A stretch of DNA of 64,000 nt from Piscicola geometra (lineage: Eukaryota; Annelida; Clitellata; Hirudinida; Piscicolidae), in contig OX030956.1 of the NCBI GenBank assembly GCA_943735955.1, forward strand, positions 15,977,695-16,041,694. Direction: 5' to 3'. Positions 48,139-61,930 of this stretch are shown here, one piece after another. The position numbers and the translations under genes were made by a program. The notes under the pieces were generated by a model. The model worked only from the letters and a program-made list of their open reading frames with translations, was not told where the DNA came from and did no database searches. Position 1 is the stretch's first letter, and each line of letters opens with the position of its first letter.

Positions 48139-51100
48139 ATGAAGACGATGAAGACGGTGAAGACGGTGAAGACGGTGAAGACGATGAAGACGATGAAGAC
48201 GATGAAGACGGTGAAGACGAACGATGAAGACGTTGAAGACGGTGAAGACGATGAAGACGGTGAAAATGATGAAGACCGTGAAGACGATGAAGACGGTAAA
48301 GACGATGAAGACGGTGAAGACGATGAAGACTGTGAAGACGGTGAAGACGAACGATGAAGACGATGAAGACGGTGAAGACGATGAAGACGGTGAAGACGAT
48401 GAAGACGGTGAAGACGATGAAGACGATGAAGACGAACGATGAAGACGGTGAAGACGGTGAAGACGGTGAAGACGGTGAAGACGGTGAAGACGATGAAGAC
48501 GATGAAGACGGTGAAGACGATGAAGACGGTGAAGACGAACGATGAAGACGATGAAGACGGTGAAGACGATGAAGACGATGAAATCGGTGAAGACGATGAA
48601 GACGGTGAAGACGGTGAAGACGGTGAAGACGATGAAGACGATGAAGACGATGAAGACGGTGAAGACGAACGATGAAGACGTTGAAGACGGTGAAGACGAT
48701 GAAGACGGTGAAAACGATGAAAACGGTGAAGACGATGAAGACCGTGAAGACGATGAAGACGGTGAAGACGGTGAAGACGATGAAGACGATGAAATCGGTG
48801 AAGACGATGAAGACGGTGAAGACGATGAAGACGGTGAAGACGGTGAAGACGAACGATGAAGACGATGAAGACGGTGAAGACGATGAAGACGGTGAAGACG
48901 AACGATGAAGACGATGAAGACGGTGAAGACGATGAAGACGGTGAAGACGATGGAAACGGTGAAGACGGTGAAGACGATGAAGACGGTGAAGACGATGAAG
49001 ACGGTGAAGACGATGAAGACGGTGAAGACGGTGAAGACGAACGATGAAGACGGTGAAGACGATGAAGACGGTGAAGACGGTGAAGACGGTGAAGACGGTG
49101 AAGACGATGAAGACGGTGAAGACGATGAAGACGGTGAAGACGATGAAGACGGTGAAGACGGTGAAGACGAACGATGAAGACGTTGAAGACGGTGAAGACG
49201 ATGAAGACGGTGAAGACGATGAAGACGGTGAAGACGATGAAGACGGTGAAAACGATGAAGACGGTAAAGACGATGAAGACGGTGAAGACGATGAAGACTG
49301 TGGAGACGGTGAAGACGAACGATGAAGACGATGAAGACGAACGATGAAGACGATGAAGACGAACGATGAAGACGATGAAGACGAACGATGAAGACGATGA
49401 AGACGGTGAAGACGGTGAAGACGGTGAAGACGATGAAGACGATGAAGACGATGAAGACGGTGAAGACGAACGATGAAGACGTTGAAGACGGTGAAGACGA
49501 TGAAGACGGTGAAAATGATGAAAACGGTGAAGACGATGAAGACCGTGAAGACGATGAAGACGGTAAAGACGATGAAGACGGTGAAGACGATGAAGACTGT
49601 GAAGACGGTGAAGACGAACGATGAAGACGATGAAGACGGTGAAGACGATGAAGACGGTGAAGACGATGAAGACGGTGAAGACGATGAAGACGATGAAGAC
49701 GAACGATGAAGACGGTGAAGACGGTGAAGACGGTGAAGACGGTGAAGACGGTGAAGACGATGAAGACGATGAAGACGGTGAAGACGATGAAGACGGTGAA
49801 GACGAACGATGAAGACGATGAAGACGGTGAAGACGATGAAGACGATGAAATCGGTGAAGACGATGAAGACGGTGAAGACGGTGAAGACGGTGAAGACGAT
49901 GAAGACGATGAAGACGATGAAGACGGTGAAGACGAACGATGAAGACGTTGAAGACGGTGAAGACGATGAAGACGGTGAAAACGATGAAAACGGTGAAGAC
50001 GATGAAGACCGTGAAGACGATGAAGACGGTGAAGACGGTGAAGACGATGAAGACGATGAAATCGGTGAAGACGATGAAGACGGTGAAGACGATGAAGACG
50101 GTGAAGACGGTGAAGACGAACGATGAAGACGATGAAGACGGTGAAGACGATGAAGACGGTGAAGACGAACGATGAAGACGATGAAGACGGTGAAGACGAT
50201 GAAGACGGTGAAGACGATGGAAACGGTGAAGACGGTGAAGACGATGAAGACGGTGAAGACGATGAAGACGGTGAAGACGATGAAGACGGTGAAGACGGTG
50301 AAGACGAACGATGAAGACGGTGAAGACGATGAAGACGGTGAAGACGGTGAAGACGGTGAAGACGGTGAAGACGATGAAGACGGTGAAGACGATGAAGACG
50401 GTGAAGACGATGAAGACGGTGAAGACGGTGAAGACGAACGATGAAGACGTTGAAGACGGTGAAGACGATGAAGACGGTGAAGACGATGAAGACGGTGAAG
50501 ACGATGAAGACGGTGAAAACGATGAAGACGGTAAAGACGATGAAGACGGTGAAGACGATGAAGACTGTGGAGACGGTGAAGACGAACGATGAAGACGATG
50601 AAGACGAACGATGAAGACGATGAAGACGAACGATGAAGACGATGAAGACGAACGATGAAGACGATGAAGACGGTGAAGACGGTGAAGACGGTGAAGACGA
50701 TGAAGACGATGAAGACGATGAAGACGGTGAAGACGAACGATGAAGACGTTGAAGACGGTGAAGACGAACGATGAAGACGATGAAGACGAACGATGAAGAC
50801 GATGAAGACGAACGATGAAGACGATGAAGACGAACGATGAAGACGATGAAGACGAACGATGAAGACGATGAAGACGAACGATGAAGACGATGAAGACGGT
50901 GAAGACAGTGAAGACGGTGAAGACGATGAAGACGATGAAGACTGTGAAGACGGTGAAGACGAACGATGAAGACGATGAAGACGGTGAAGACGATGAAGAC
51001 GGTGAAGACGATGAAGACGGTGAAGACGATGAAGACGATGAAGACGAACGATGAAGACGGTGAAAACGGTGAAGACGGTGAAGACGGTGAAGACGGTGAA

Positions 51101-51910
51101 GACGATGAAGACGATGAAGACGGTGAAGACGATGAAGACGGTGAAGACGAACGATGAAGACGATGAAGACGGTGAAGACGATGAAGACGATGAAATCGGT
51201 GAAGACGATGAAGACGGTGAAGACGGTGAAGACGGTGAAGACGATGAAGACGATGAAGACGATGAAGACGGTGAAGACGAACGATGAAGACGTTGAAGAC
51301 GGTGAAGACGATGAAGACGGTGAAAACGATGAAAACGGTGAAGACGATGAAGACCGTGAAGACGATGAAGACGGTGAAGACGATGAAGACGATGAAGACG
51401 GTGAAGACGATGAAGACGGTGAAGACGGTGAAGACGAACGATGAAGACGATGAAGACGGTGAAGACGATGAAGACGGTGAAGACGAACGATGAAGACGAT
51501 GAAGACGGTGAAGACGATGAAGACGGTGAAGACGATGGAAACGGTGAAGACGGTGAAGACGATGAAGACGGTGAAGACGATGAAGACGGTGAAGACGATG
51601 AAGACGGTGAAGACGGTGAAGACGAACGATGAAGACGGTGAAGACGATGAAGACGGTGAAGACGGTGAAGACGGTGAAGACGGTGAAGACGATGAAGACG
51701 GTGAAGACGATGAAGACGGTGAAGACGATGAAGACGGTGAAGACGGTGAAGACGAACGATGAAGACGTTGAAGACGGTGAAGACGATGAAGACGGTGAAG
51801 ACGATGAAGACGGTGAAGACGATGAAGACGGTGAAAACGATGAAGACGGTAAAGACGATGAAGACGATGAAGACGATGAAGACTGTGGAGACGGTGAAGA
51901 CGAACGATGA
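48139..51910 (+). repeat. Higher-order repeat, ~1.27-1.32-kb period (three copies)
   Basis: Blocks at 48,856, 50,123 and 51,441 share the same series (GATGGAAACGG, then GACGTTGAAG, GGTAAAGAC, GACTGTGGAG). Offsets are 1,267 and 1,318 bp. The third copy has an inserted run of short ACGA-punctuated pieces around 50,760-50,880. Confidence 0.86.
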
Positions 51911-54900
51911 AGACGATGAAGACGAACGATGAAGACGATGAAGACGAACGATGAAGACGATGAAGACGAACGATGAAGACGATAAAGACGGTGAAGACGG
52001 TGAAGACGGTGAAGACGATGAAGACGATGAAGACGATGAAGACGGTGAAGACGAACGATGAAGACGTTGAAGACGGTGAAGACGAACGATGAAGACGATG
52101 AAGACGAACGATGAAGACGATGAAGACGAACGATGAAGACGATGAAGACGAACGATGAAGACGATGAAGACGATGAAGACGGTGAAGACGGTGAAGACGA
52201 TGAAGACGATGAAGACGATGAAGACGGTGAAGACGAACGATGAAGACGTTGAAGACGGTGAAGACGATGAAGACGGTGAAAACGATGAAGACGGTGAAGA
52301 CGATGAAGACGGTAAAGACGATGAAGACGGTAAAGACGATGAAGACGGTGAAGACGATGAAGACTGTGAAGACGGTGAAGACGGTGAAGACGAACGATGA
52401 AGACGATGAAGACGGTGAAGACGAACGATGAAGACGATGAAGACGGTGAAGACGATGAAGACGGTGAAGACGAACGATGAAGACGATGAAGACGGTGAAG
52501 ACGATGAAGACGGTGAAGACGATGAAGACGGTGAAGACGATGAAGACGATGAAGACGGTGAAAACGATGAAGACGGTGAAGACGATGAAGACGGTGAAGA
52601 CGGTGAAGACGAACGATGAAGACGTTGAAGACGGTGGATACGATGAAGACGGTGAAGACGATGAAGACGGTGAAGACGATGAAGACGGTGAAAACGATGA
52701 AGACGGTAAAGACGATGAAGACGGTGAAGACGATGAAGACTGTGGAGACGGTGAAGACGAACGATGAAGACGATGAAGACGGTGAAGACGATGAAGACGG
52801 TGAAGACGAACGATGAAGACAATGAAGACGGTGAAGACGATGAAGACGGTGAAGACGATGAAGACGGTGAAGACGATGAAGACGATGAAGACGGTGAAAA
52901 CGATGAAGACGGTGAAGACGATGAAGACGGTGAAGACGGTGAAGACGAACGATGAAGACGTTGAAGACGGTGGATACGATGAAGACGGTGAAGACGATGA
53001 AGACGGTGAAGACGATGAAGACGGTGAAAACGATGAAGACGGTAAAGACGATGAAGACGGTGAAGACGATGAAGACTGTGGAGACGGTGAAGACGAACGA
53101 TGAAGACGATGAAGACGAACGATGAAGACGATGAAGACGAACGATGAAGACGATGAAGACGAACGATGAAGACGATGAAGACAGTGAAGACGGTGAAGAC
53201 GGTGAAGACGATGAAGACGATGAAGACGATGAAGACGGTGAAGACGAACGATGAAGACGTTGAAGACGGTGAAGACGATGAAAACGGTGAAAACGATGAA
53301 AACGGTGAAGACGATGAAGACCGTGAAGACGATGAAGACGGTAAAGACGATGAAGACGGTGAAGACGAACGATGAAGACGATGAAGACGGTGAAGACGAT
53401 GAAGACGGTGAAGACGATGAAGACGGTGAAGACGATGAAGACGATGAAGACGAACGATGAAGACGGTGAAGACGGTGAAGACGGTGAAGACGGTGAAGAC
53501 GATGAAGACGATGAAGACGGTGAAGACGATGAAGACGGTGAAGACGAACGATGAAGACGATGAAGACGGTGAAGACGATGAAGACGATGAAATCGGTGAA
53601 GACGATGAAGACGGTGAAGACGGTGAAGACGGTGAAGACGATGAAGACGATGAAGACGATGAAGACGGTGAAGACGAACGATGAAGACGTTGAAGACGGT
53701 GAAGACGATGAAGACGGTGAAAACGATGAAAACGGTGAAGACGATGAAGACCGTGAAGACGATGAAGACGGTAAAGACGATGAAGACGGTGAAGACGATG
53801 AAGACTGTGAAGACGGTGAAGACGAACGATGAAGACGATGAAGACGGTGAAGACGATGAAGACGGTGAAGACGATGAAGACGGTGAAGACGATGAAGACG
53901 ATGAAGACGAACGATGAAGACGGTGAAAACGGTTAAGACGGTGAAGACGGTGAAGACGGTGAAGACGATGAAGACGATGAAGACGGTGAAGACGATGAAG
54001 ACGGTGAAGACGAACGATGAAGACGATGAAGACGGTGAAGACGATGAAGACGATGAAATCGGTGAAGACGATGAAGACGGTGAAGACGATGAAGACGGTG
54101 AAGACGGTGAAGACGAACGATGAAGACGATGAAGACGGTGAAGACGATGAAGACGGTGAAGACGAACGATGAAGACGATGAAGACGGTGAAGACGATGAA
54201 GACGGTGAAGACGATGGAAACGGTGAAGACGGTGAAGACGATGAAGACGGTGAAGACGATGAGGACGGTGAAGACGATGAAGACGGTGAAGACGGTGAAG
54301 ACGAACGATGAAGACGATGAAGACGGTGAAGACGATGAAGACGGTGAAGACGATGAAGACGGTGAAGACGGTGAAGACGGTGAAGACGGTGAAGACGATG
54401 AAGACGATGAAGACGGTGGAGACGATGAAGACGATGAAGACGGTGAAGACGATGAAGACGATGAAGACGAACGATGAAGACGATGAAGACGGTGAAGACG
54501 GTGAAGACGGTGAAGACGATGAAGACGGTGAAGACGATGAAGACGGTGAAGACGATGAAGACGGTGAAGGCGGTGAAGACGAACGATGAAGACGATGAAG
54601 ACGGTGAAGACGATGAAGACGATGAAAACGGTGAAGACGATGAAGGCGGTGAAGACGATGAAGACGGTGAAGACGGTGAAGACGGTGAAGACGAACGATG
54701 AAGACGATGAAGACGGTGAAGACGATGAAGACGGTGAAGACGAACGATGAAGACGATGAAGACGGTGAAGACGATGAAGACGGTGAAGACGATGAAGACG
54801 GTGAAGACGGTGAAGACGGTGAAGACGATGAAGACGGTGAAGACGATGAAGACGGTGAAGACGATGAAGACGGTGAAGACGATGAAGACGGTGAAGACGG

Positions 54901-55557
54901 TGAAGACGAACGATGAAGACGGTGAAGACAAAGAAGACGGTGAAGACGGTGAAGACGGTGAAGACGATGAAGACGATGAAGACGATGAAGACGGTGAAGA
55001 CGAACGATGAAGACGTTGAAGACGGTGAAGACGATGAAGACGGTGAAAACGATGAAGACGGTGAAGACGATGAAGACCGTGAAGACGATGAAGACGGTAA
55101 AGACGATGAAGACGGTGAAGACGATGAAGACTGTGAAGACGGTGAAGACGAACGATGAAAACGATGAAGACGGTGAAGACGATGAAGACGGTGAAGACGA
55201 TGAAGACGGTGAAGACGATGAAGACGATGAAGACGAACGATGAAGACGGTGAAGACGGTGAAGACGATGAAGACGATGAAGACAGTGAAGACGATGAAGA
55301 CGATGAAATCGGTGAAGACGATGAAGACGGTGAAGACGATGAAGACGGTGAAGACGGTGAAGACGAACGATGAAGACGATGAAGACGGTGAAGACGATGA
55401 AGACGGTGAAGACGAACGATGAAGACGATGAAGACGGTGAAGACGATGAAGACGGTGAAGACGATGGAAACGGTGAAGACGGTGAAGACGATGAAGACGG
55501 TGAAGACGATGAAGACGGTGAAGACGATGAAGACGGTGAAGACGGTGAAGACGAACG

Positions 55558-58500
55558 ATGAAGACGATGAAGACGGTGAAGACGATGAAGACGGTGAAGA
55601 CGAACGATGAAGACGATGAAGACGGTGAAGACGATGAAGACGGTGAAGACGATGGAAACGGTGAAGACGGTGAAGACGATGAAGACGGTGAAGACGATGA
55701 AGACGGTGAAGACGATGAAGACGGTGAAGACGGTGAAGACGAACGATGAAGACGATGAAGACGGTGAAGACGATGAAGACGGTGAAGACGATGAAGACGG
55801 TGAAGACGGTGAAGACGGTGAAGACGAACGATGAAGACGATGAAGACGGTGAAGACGATGAAGACGGTGAAGACGGTGAAGACGGTGAAGACGAACGATG
55901 AAGACGATGAAGACGGTGAAGACGATGAAGACGGTGAAGACGAACGATGAAGACGATGAAGACGGTGAAGACGATGAAGACGGTGAAGACGATGAAGACG
56001 GTGAAGACGGTGAAGACGGTGAAGACGATGAAGACGGTGAAGACGATGAAGACGGTGAAGACGATGAAGACGGTGAAGACGGTGAAGACGAACGATGAAG
56101 ACGGTGAAGACAAAGAAGACGGTGAAGACGGTGAAGACGATGAAGACGATGAAGACGATGAAGACGGTGAAGACGAACGATGAAGACGTTGAAGATGGTG
56201 AAGACGATGAAGACGGTGAAAACGATGAAGACGGTGAAGACGATGAAGACCGTGAAGACGGTGAAGACGAACGATGAAAACGATGAAGACGGTGAAGACG
56301 ATGAAGACGGTGAAGACGATGAAGACGGTGAAGACGATGAAGACGATGAAGACGAACGATGAAGACGGTGAAGACGGTGAAGACGGTGAAGACGGTGAAG
56401 ACGGTGAAGACGGTGAAGACGATGAAGACGATGAAGACGGTGAAGACGATGAAGACGGTGAAGACGATGGAAACGGTGAAGACGGTGAAGACGATGAAGA
56501 CGGTGAAGACGATGAAGACGGTGAAGACGATGAAGACGGTGAAGACGGTGAAGACGAACGATGAAGACGATGAAGACGGTGAAGACGATGAAGACGGTGA
56601 AGACGATGAAGACGGTGAAGACGGTGAAGACGGTGAAGACGAACGATGAAGACGATGAAGACGGTGAAGACGATGAAGACGGTGAAGACGGTGAAGACGG
56701 TGAAGACGAACGATGAAGACGATGAAGACGGTGAAGACGATGAAGACGGTGAAGACGAACGATGAAGACGATGAAGACGGTGAAGACGATGAAGACGGTG
56801 AAGACGATGAAGACGGTGAAGACGGTGAAGACGGTGAAGACGATGAAGACGGTGAAGACGATGAAGACGGTGAAGACGATGAAGACGGTGAAGACGGTGA
56901 AGACGAACGATGAAGACGGTGAAGACAAAGAAGACGGTGAAGACGGTGAAGACGATGAAGACGATGAAGACGATGAAGACGGTGAAGACGAACGATGAAG
57001 ACGTTGAAGATGGTGAAGACGATGAAGACGGTGAAAACGATGAAGACGGTGAAGACGATGAAGACCGTGAAGACGGTGAAGACGAACGATGAAAACGATG
57101 AAGACGGTGAAGACGATGAAGACGGTGAAGACGATGAAGACGGTGAAGACGATGAAGACGATGAAGACGAACGATGAAGACGGTGAAGACGGTGAAGACG
57201 GTGAAGACGGTGAAGACGGTGAAGACGGTGAAGACGATGAAGACGATGAAGACGGTGAAGACGATGAAGACGGTGAAGACGAACGATGAAGACGATGAAG
57301 ACGGTGAAGACGATGAAGACGATGAAAACGGTGAAGACGATGAAGACGGTGAAGACGATGAAGACGGTGAAGACGGTGAAGACGAACGATGAAGACGATG
57401 AAGACGGTGAAGACGATGAAGACGGTGAAGACGAACGATGAAGACGATGAAGACGGTGAAGACGATGAAGACGGTGAAGACGATGAAGACGGTGAAGACG
57501 GTGAAGACGGTGAAGACGATGAAGACGGTGAAGACGATGAAGACGGTGAAGACGATGAAGACGGTGAAGACGGTGAAGACGAACGATGAAGACGGTGAAG
57601 ACAAAGAAGACGGTGAAGACGGTGAAGACGGTGAAGACGATGAAGACGATGAAGACGATGAAGACGGTGAAGACGAACGATGAAGACGTTGAAGACGGTG
57701 AAGACGATGAAGACGGTGAAAACGATGAAGACGGTGAAGACGATGAAGACCGTGAAGACGATGAAGACGGTAAAGACGATGAAGACGGTGAAGACGAACG
57801 ATGAAGACGATGAAGACGGTGAAGACGATGAAGACGATGAAAACGATGAAGACGATGAAGACGGTGAAGACGATGAAGACGGTGAAGACGATGAAGACGG
57901 TGAAGACGGTGAAGACGGTGAAGACGGTGAAGACGGTGAAGACGATGAAGACGATGAAGACGGTGGAGACGATGAAGACGATGAAGACGGTGAAGATGAT
58001 AAAGACGATGAAGACGAACGATTAAGACGATGAAGTCGGTGAAGACGGTGAAGACGGTGAAGACGATGAAGACGGTGAAGACGATGAAGACGGTGAAGAC
58101 GTTGAAGACGATGAAGACGGTGAAGGCGGTGAAGACGAACGATGAAGACGATGAAGACGGTGAAGACGATGAAGACGATGAAAACGGTGAAGACGATGAA
58201 GACGGTGAAGACGTTGAAGACGGTGAAGACGGTGAAGACGGTGAAGACGATGAAGACGGTGAAGACGAACGATGAAGACGATGAAGACGGTGAAGACGAT
58301 GAAGACGGTGAAGACGATGAAGACGGTGAAGACGGTGAAGACGGTGAAAACGGTGAAGACGATGAAGACGGTGAAGACGATGAAGACGGTGAAGACGATG
58401 AAAACGGTGAAGACGGTGAAGACGAACGATGAAGACGGTGAAGACAAAGAAGACGGTGAAGACGGTGAAGACGGTGAAGACATTGAAGACGGTCAAGACG

Positions 58501-60035
58501 ATGAAGACGGTGAAGACGAACGATGAAGACGGTGAAGACGATGAAGACGGTGAAGACGATGAAGACGGTGAAGACGGTGAAGACGAACGATGAAGACGAT
58601 GAAGACGGTGAAGACGATGAAGACGGTGAAGACGAACGATGAAGACGATGAAGACGGTGAAGACGATGAAGACGGTGAAGACGATGGAAACGGTGAAGAC
58701 GGTGAAGACGATGAAGACGGTGAAGACGATGAAGACGGTGAAGACGATGAAGACGGTGAAGACGGTGAAGACGAACGATGAAGACGATGAAGACGGTGAA
58801 GACGATGAAGACGGTGAAGACGATGAAGACGGTGAAGACGGTGAAGACGGTGAAGACGAACGATGAAGACGATGAAGACGGTGAAGACGATGAAGACGGT
58901 GAAGACGGTGAAGACGGTGAAGACGAACGATGAAGACGATGAAGACGGTGAAGACGATGAAGACGGTGAAGACGAACGATGAAGACGATGAAGACGGTGA
59001 AGACGATGAAGACGGTGAAGACGATGAAGACGGTGAAGACGGTGAAGACGGTGAAGACGATGAAGACGGTGAAGACGATGAAGACGGTGAAGACGATGAA
59101 GACGGTGAAGACGGTGAAGACGAACGATGAAGACGGTGAAGACAAAGAAGACGGTGAAGACGGTGAAGACGATGAAGACGATGAAGACGATGAAGACGGT
59201 GAAGACGAACGATGAAGACGTTGAAGATGGTGAAGACGATGAAGACGGTGAAAACGATGAAGACGGTGAAGACGATGAAGACCGTGAAGACGGTGAAGAC
59301 GAACGATGAAAACGATGAAGACGGTGAAGACGATGAAGACGGTGAAGACGATGAAGACGGTGAAGACGATGAAGACGATGAAGACGAACGATGAAGACGG
59401 TGAAGACGGTGAAGACGGTGAAGACGGTGAAGACGGTGAAGACGGTGAAGACGATGAAGACGATGAAGACGGTGAAGACGATGAAGACGGTGAAGACGAT
59501 GGAAACGGTGAAGACGGTGAAGACGATGAAGACGGTGAAGACGATGAAGACGGTGAAGACGATGAAGACGGTGAAGACGGTGAAGACGAACGATGAAGAC
59601 GATGAAGACGGTGAAGACGATGAAGACGGTGAAGACGATGAAGACGGTGAAGACGGTGAAGACGGTGAAGACGAACGATGAAGACGATGAAGACGGTGAA
59701 GACGATGAAGACGGTGAAGACGGTGAAGACGGTGAAGACGAACGATGAAGACGATGAAGACGGTGAAGACGATGAAGACGGTGAAGACGAACGATGAAGA
59801 CGATGAAGACGGTGAAGACGATGAAGACGGTGAAGACGATGAAGACGGTGAAGACGGTGAAGACGGTGAAGACGATGAAGACGGTGAAGACGATGAAGAC
59901 GGTGAAGACGATGAAGACGGTGAAGACGGTGAAGACGAACGATGAAGACGGTGAAGACAAAGAAGACGGTGAAGACGGTGAAGACGATGAAGACGATGAA
60001 GACGATGAAGACGGTGAAGACGAACGATGAAGACG
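55558..60035 (+). repeat. Segmental duplication inside the array, 3,032 bp apart
   Basis: About 1.45 kb from 55,558 to about 57,000 is repeated from 58,590 to about 60,035 at a constant 3,032-bp offset, including GATGGAAACGG, GACAAAGAAG and GATGAAAACGATG markers. The constant offset over ~1.4 kb indicates a recent event. Confidence 0.87.
55898..57527 (+). repeat. Higher-order repeat, 815-bp period (two copies)
   Basis: Blocks at 55,898-56,712 and 56,713-57,527 line up for most of their length: GACAAAGAAG at 56,109 and 56,924, GACGTTGAAGATGG at 56,186 and 57,001. The same 815-bp spacing recurs at 58,930/59,745. Confidence 0.87.
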
Positions 60036-60174
60036 TTGAAGATGGTGAAGACGATGAAGACGGTGAAGACGGTGAAGACGGTGAAAACGGTGAAGACGAT
60101 GAAGACGGTGAAGACGATGAAGACGGTGAAGACGGTGAAGACGATGAAAACGGTGAAGACGGTGAAGACGAACG

Positions 60175-61930
60175 ATGAAGACGGTGAAGACAAAGAAGAC
60201 GGTGAAGACGGTGAAGACGGTGAAGACATTGAAGACGGTCAAGACGATGAAGACGGTGAAGACGAACGATGAAGACGATGAAGACGGTGAAGACGATGAA
60301 GACCGTGAAGACGATGAAGACGATGAAGACGGTGAAGACGATGAAGACGGTGAAGACGGTGAAGACGGTGAAGACGATGAAGACGATGAAGACGGTGAAG
60401 ACGGTGAAGACGATGAAGACGGTTAAGACGATGAAGACGGTGAAGACGATGAAGACGATGAAGACGAACGATGAAGACGATGAAGACGGTGAAGACGGTG
60501 AAGACGGTGAAGACGATGAAGACGGTGAAGACGGTGAAGACAATGAAGACGGTGAAGACGATGAAGACGGTGAAGGCGGTGAAGACGAACGATGAAGACG
60601 ATGAAGACGGTGAAGACGATGAAGACGATGAAAACGGTGAAGACGATGAAGACGGTGAAGACGATGAAGACGGTGAAGACGGTGAAGACGGTGAAGACGA
60701 ACGATGAAGACGATGAAGACGGTGAAGACGATGAAGACGGTGAAGACGAACGATGAAGACGATGAAGACGGTGAAGACGATGAAGACGGTGAAAACGATG
60801 AAGACGGTGAAGACGATGAAGACCGTGAAGACGATGAAGACGGTAAAGACGATGAAGACGGTGAAGACGAACGATGAAGACGATGAAGACGGTGAAGACG
60901 ATGAAGACGATGAAAACGATGAAGACGATGAAGACGGTGAAGATGATAAAGACGATGAAGACGAACGATGAAGACGATGAAGTCGGTGAAGACGGTGAAG
61001 ACGGTGAAGACGATGAAGACGGTGAAGACGATGAAGACGGTGAAGACGTTGAAGACGATGAAGACGGTGAAGGCGGTGAAGACGAACGATGAAGACGATG
61101 AAGACGGTGAAGACGATGAAGACGATGAAAACGGTGAAGACGATGAAGACGGTGAAGACGTTGAAGACGGTGAAGACAGTGAAGACGGTGAAGACGAACG
61201 ATGAAGACGATGAAGACGGTGAAGACGATGAAGACGGTGAAGACGAACGATGAAGACGATGAAGACGGTGAAGACGATGAAGACGGTGAAGACGATGAAG
61301 ACGGTGAAGACGGTGAAGACGGTGAAAACGGTGAAGACGATGAAGACGGTGAAGACGATAAAGACGGTGAAGACGATGAAAACGGTGAAGACGGTGAAGA
61401 CGAACGATGAAGACGGTGAAGACAAAGAAGACGGTGAAGACGGTGAAGACGGTGAAGACATTGAAGACGGTCAAGACGATGAAGACGGTGAAGACGAACG
61501 ATGAAGACGATGAAGACGGTGAAGACGATGAAGACCGTGAAGACGATGAAGACGATGAAGACGGTGAAGACGATGAAGACGGTGAAGACGGTGAAGACGG
61601 TGAAGACGATGAAGACGATGAAGACGGTGAAGACGGTGAAGACGATGAAGACGGTTAAGACGATGAAGACGGTGAAGACGATGAAGACGATGAAGACGAA
61701 CGATGAAGACGATGAAGACGGTGAAGACGGTGAAGACGGTGAAGACGATGAAGACGGTGAAGACAATGAAGACGGTGAAGACGATGAAGACGGTGAAGGC
61801 GGTGAAGACGAACGATGAAGACGATGAAGACGGTGAAGACGATGAAGACGATGAAAACGGTGAAGACGATGAAGACGGTGAAGACGATGAAGACGGTGAA
61901 GACGGTGAAGACGGTGAAGACGAACGATGA
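60175..61930 (+). repeat. Higher-order repeat, 1,232-bp period
   Basis: The block starting GGTGAAGACAAAGAAG...GACATTGAAGACGGTCAAG at 60,175 recurs at 61,407. The offset stays 1,232 bp through about 61,760, then falls by one monomer. The same marker trio also opens at 58,433 and 62,115. Confidence 0.87.

Noticed and set aside
25032..60242. 11,736-codon minus-strand open frame, with related giant frames at 27,583-39,126, 43,376-52,822 and 45,175-61,461
   Set aside because: Made only of IVF/TVF, SSS/SSP and RLH tripeptides from the 9-bp unit, with frame rotation at each 13-mer. The first codon is TTG. There is no domain, signal or codon bias beyond the repeat. The lack of stops follows from the absence of TTA, CTA and TCA.
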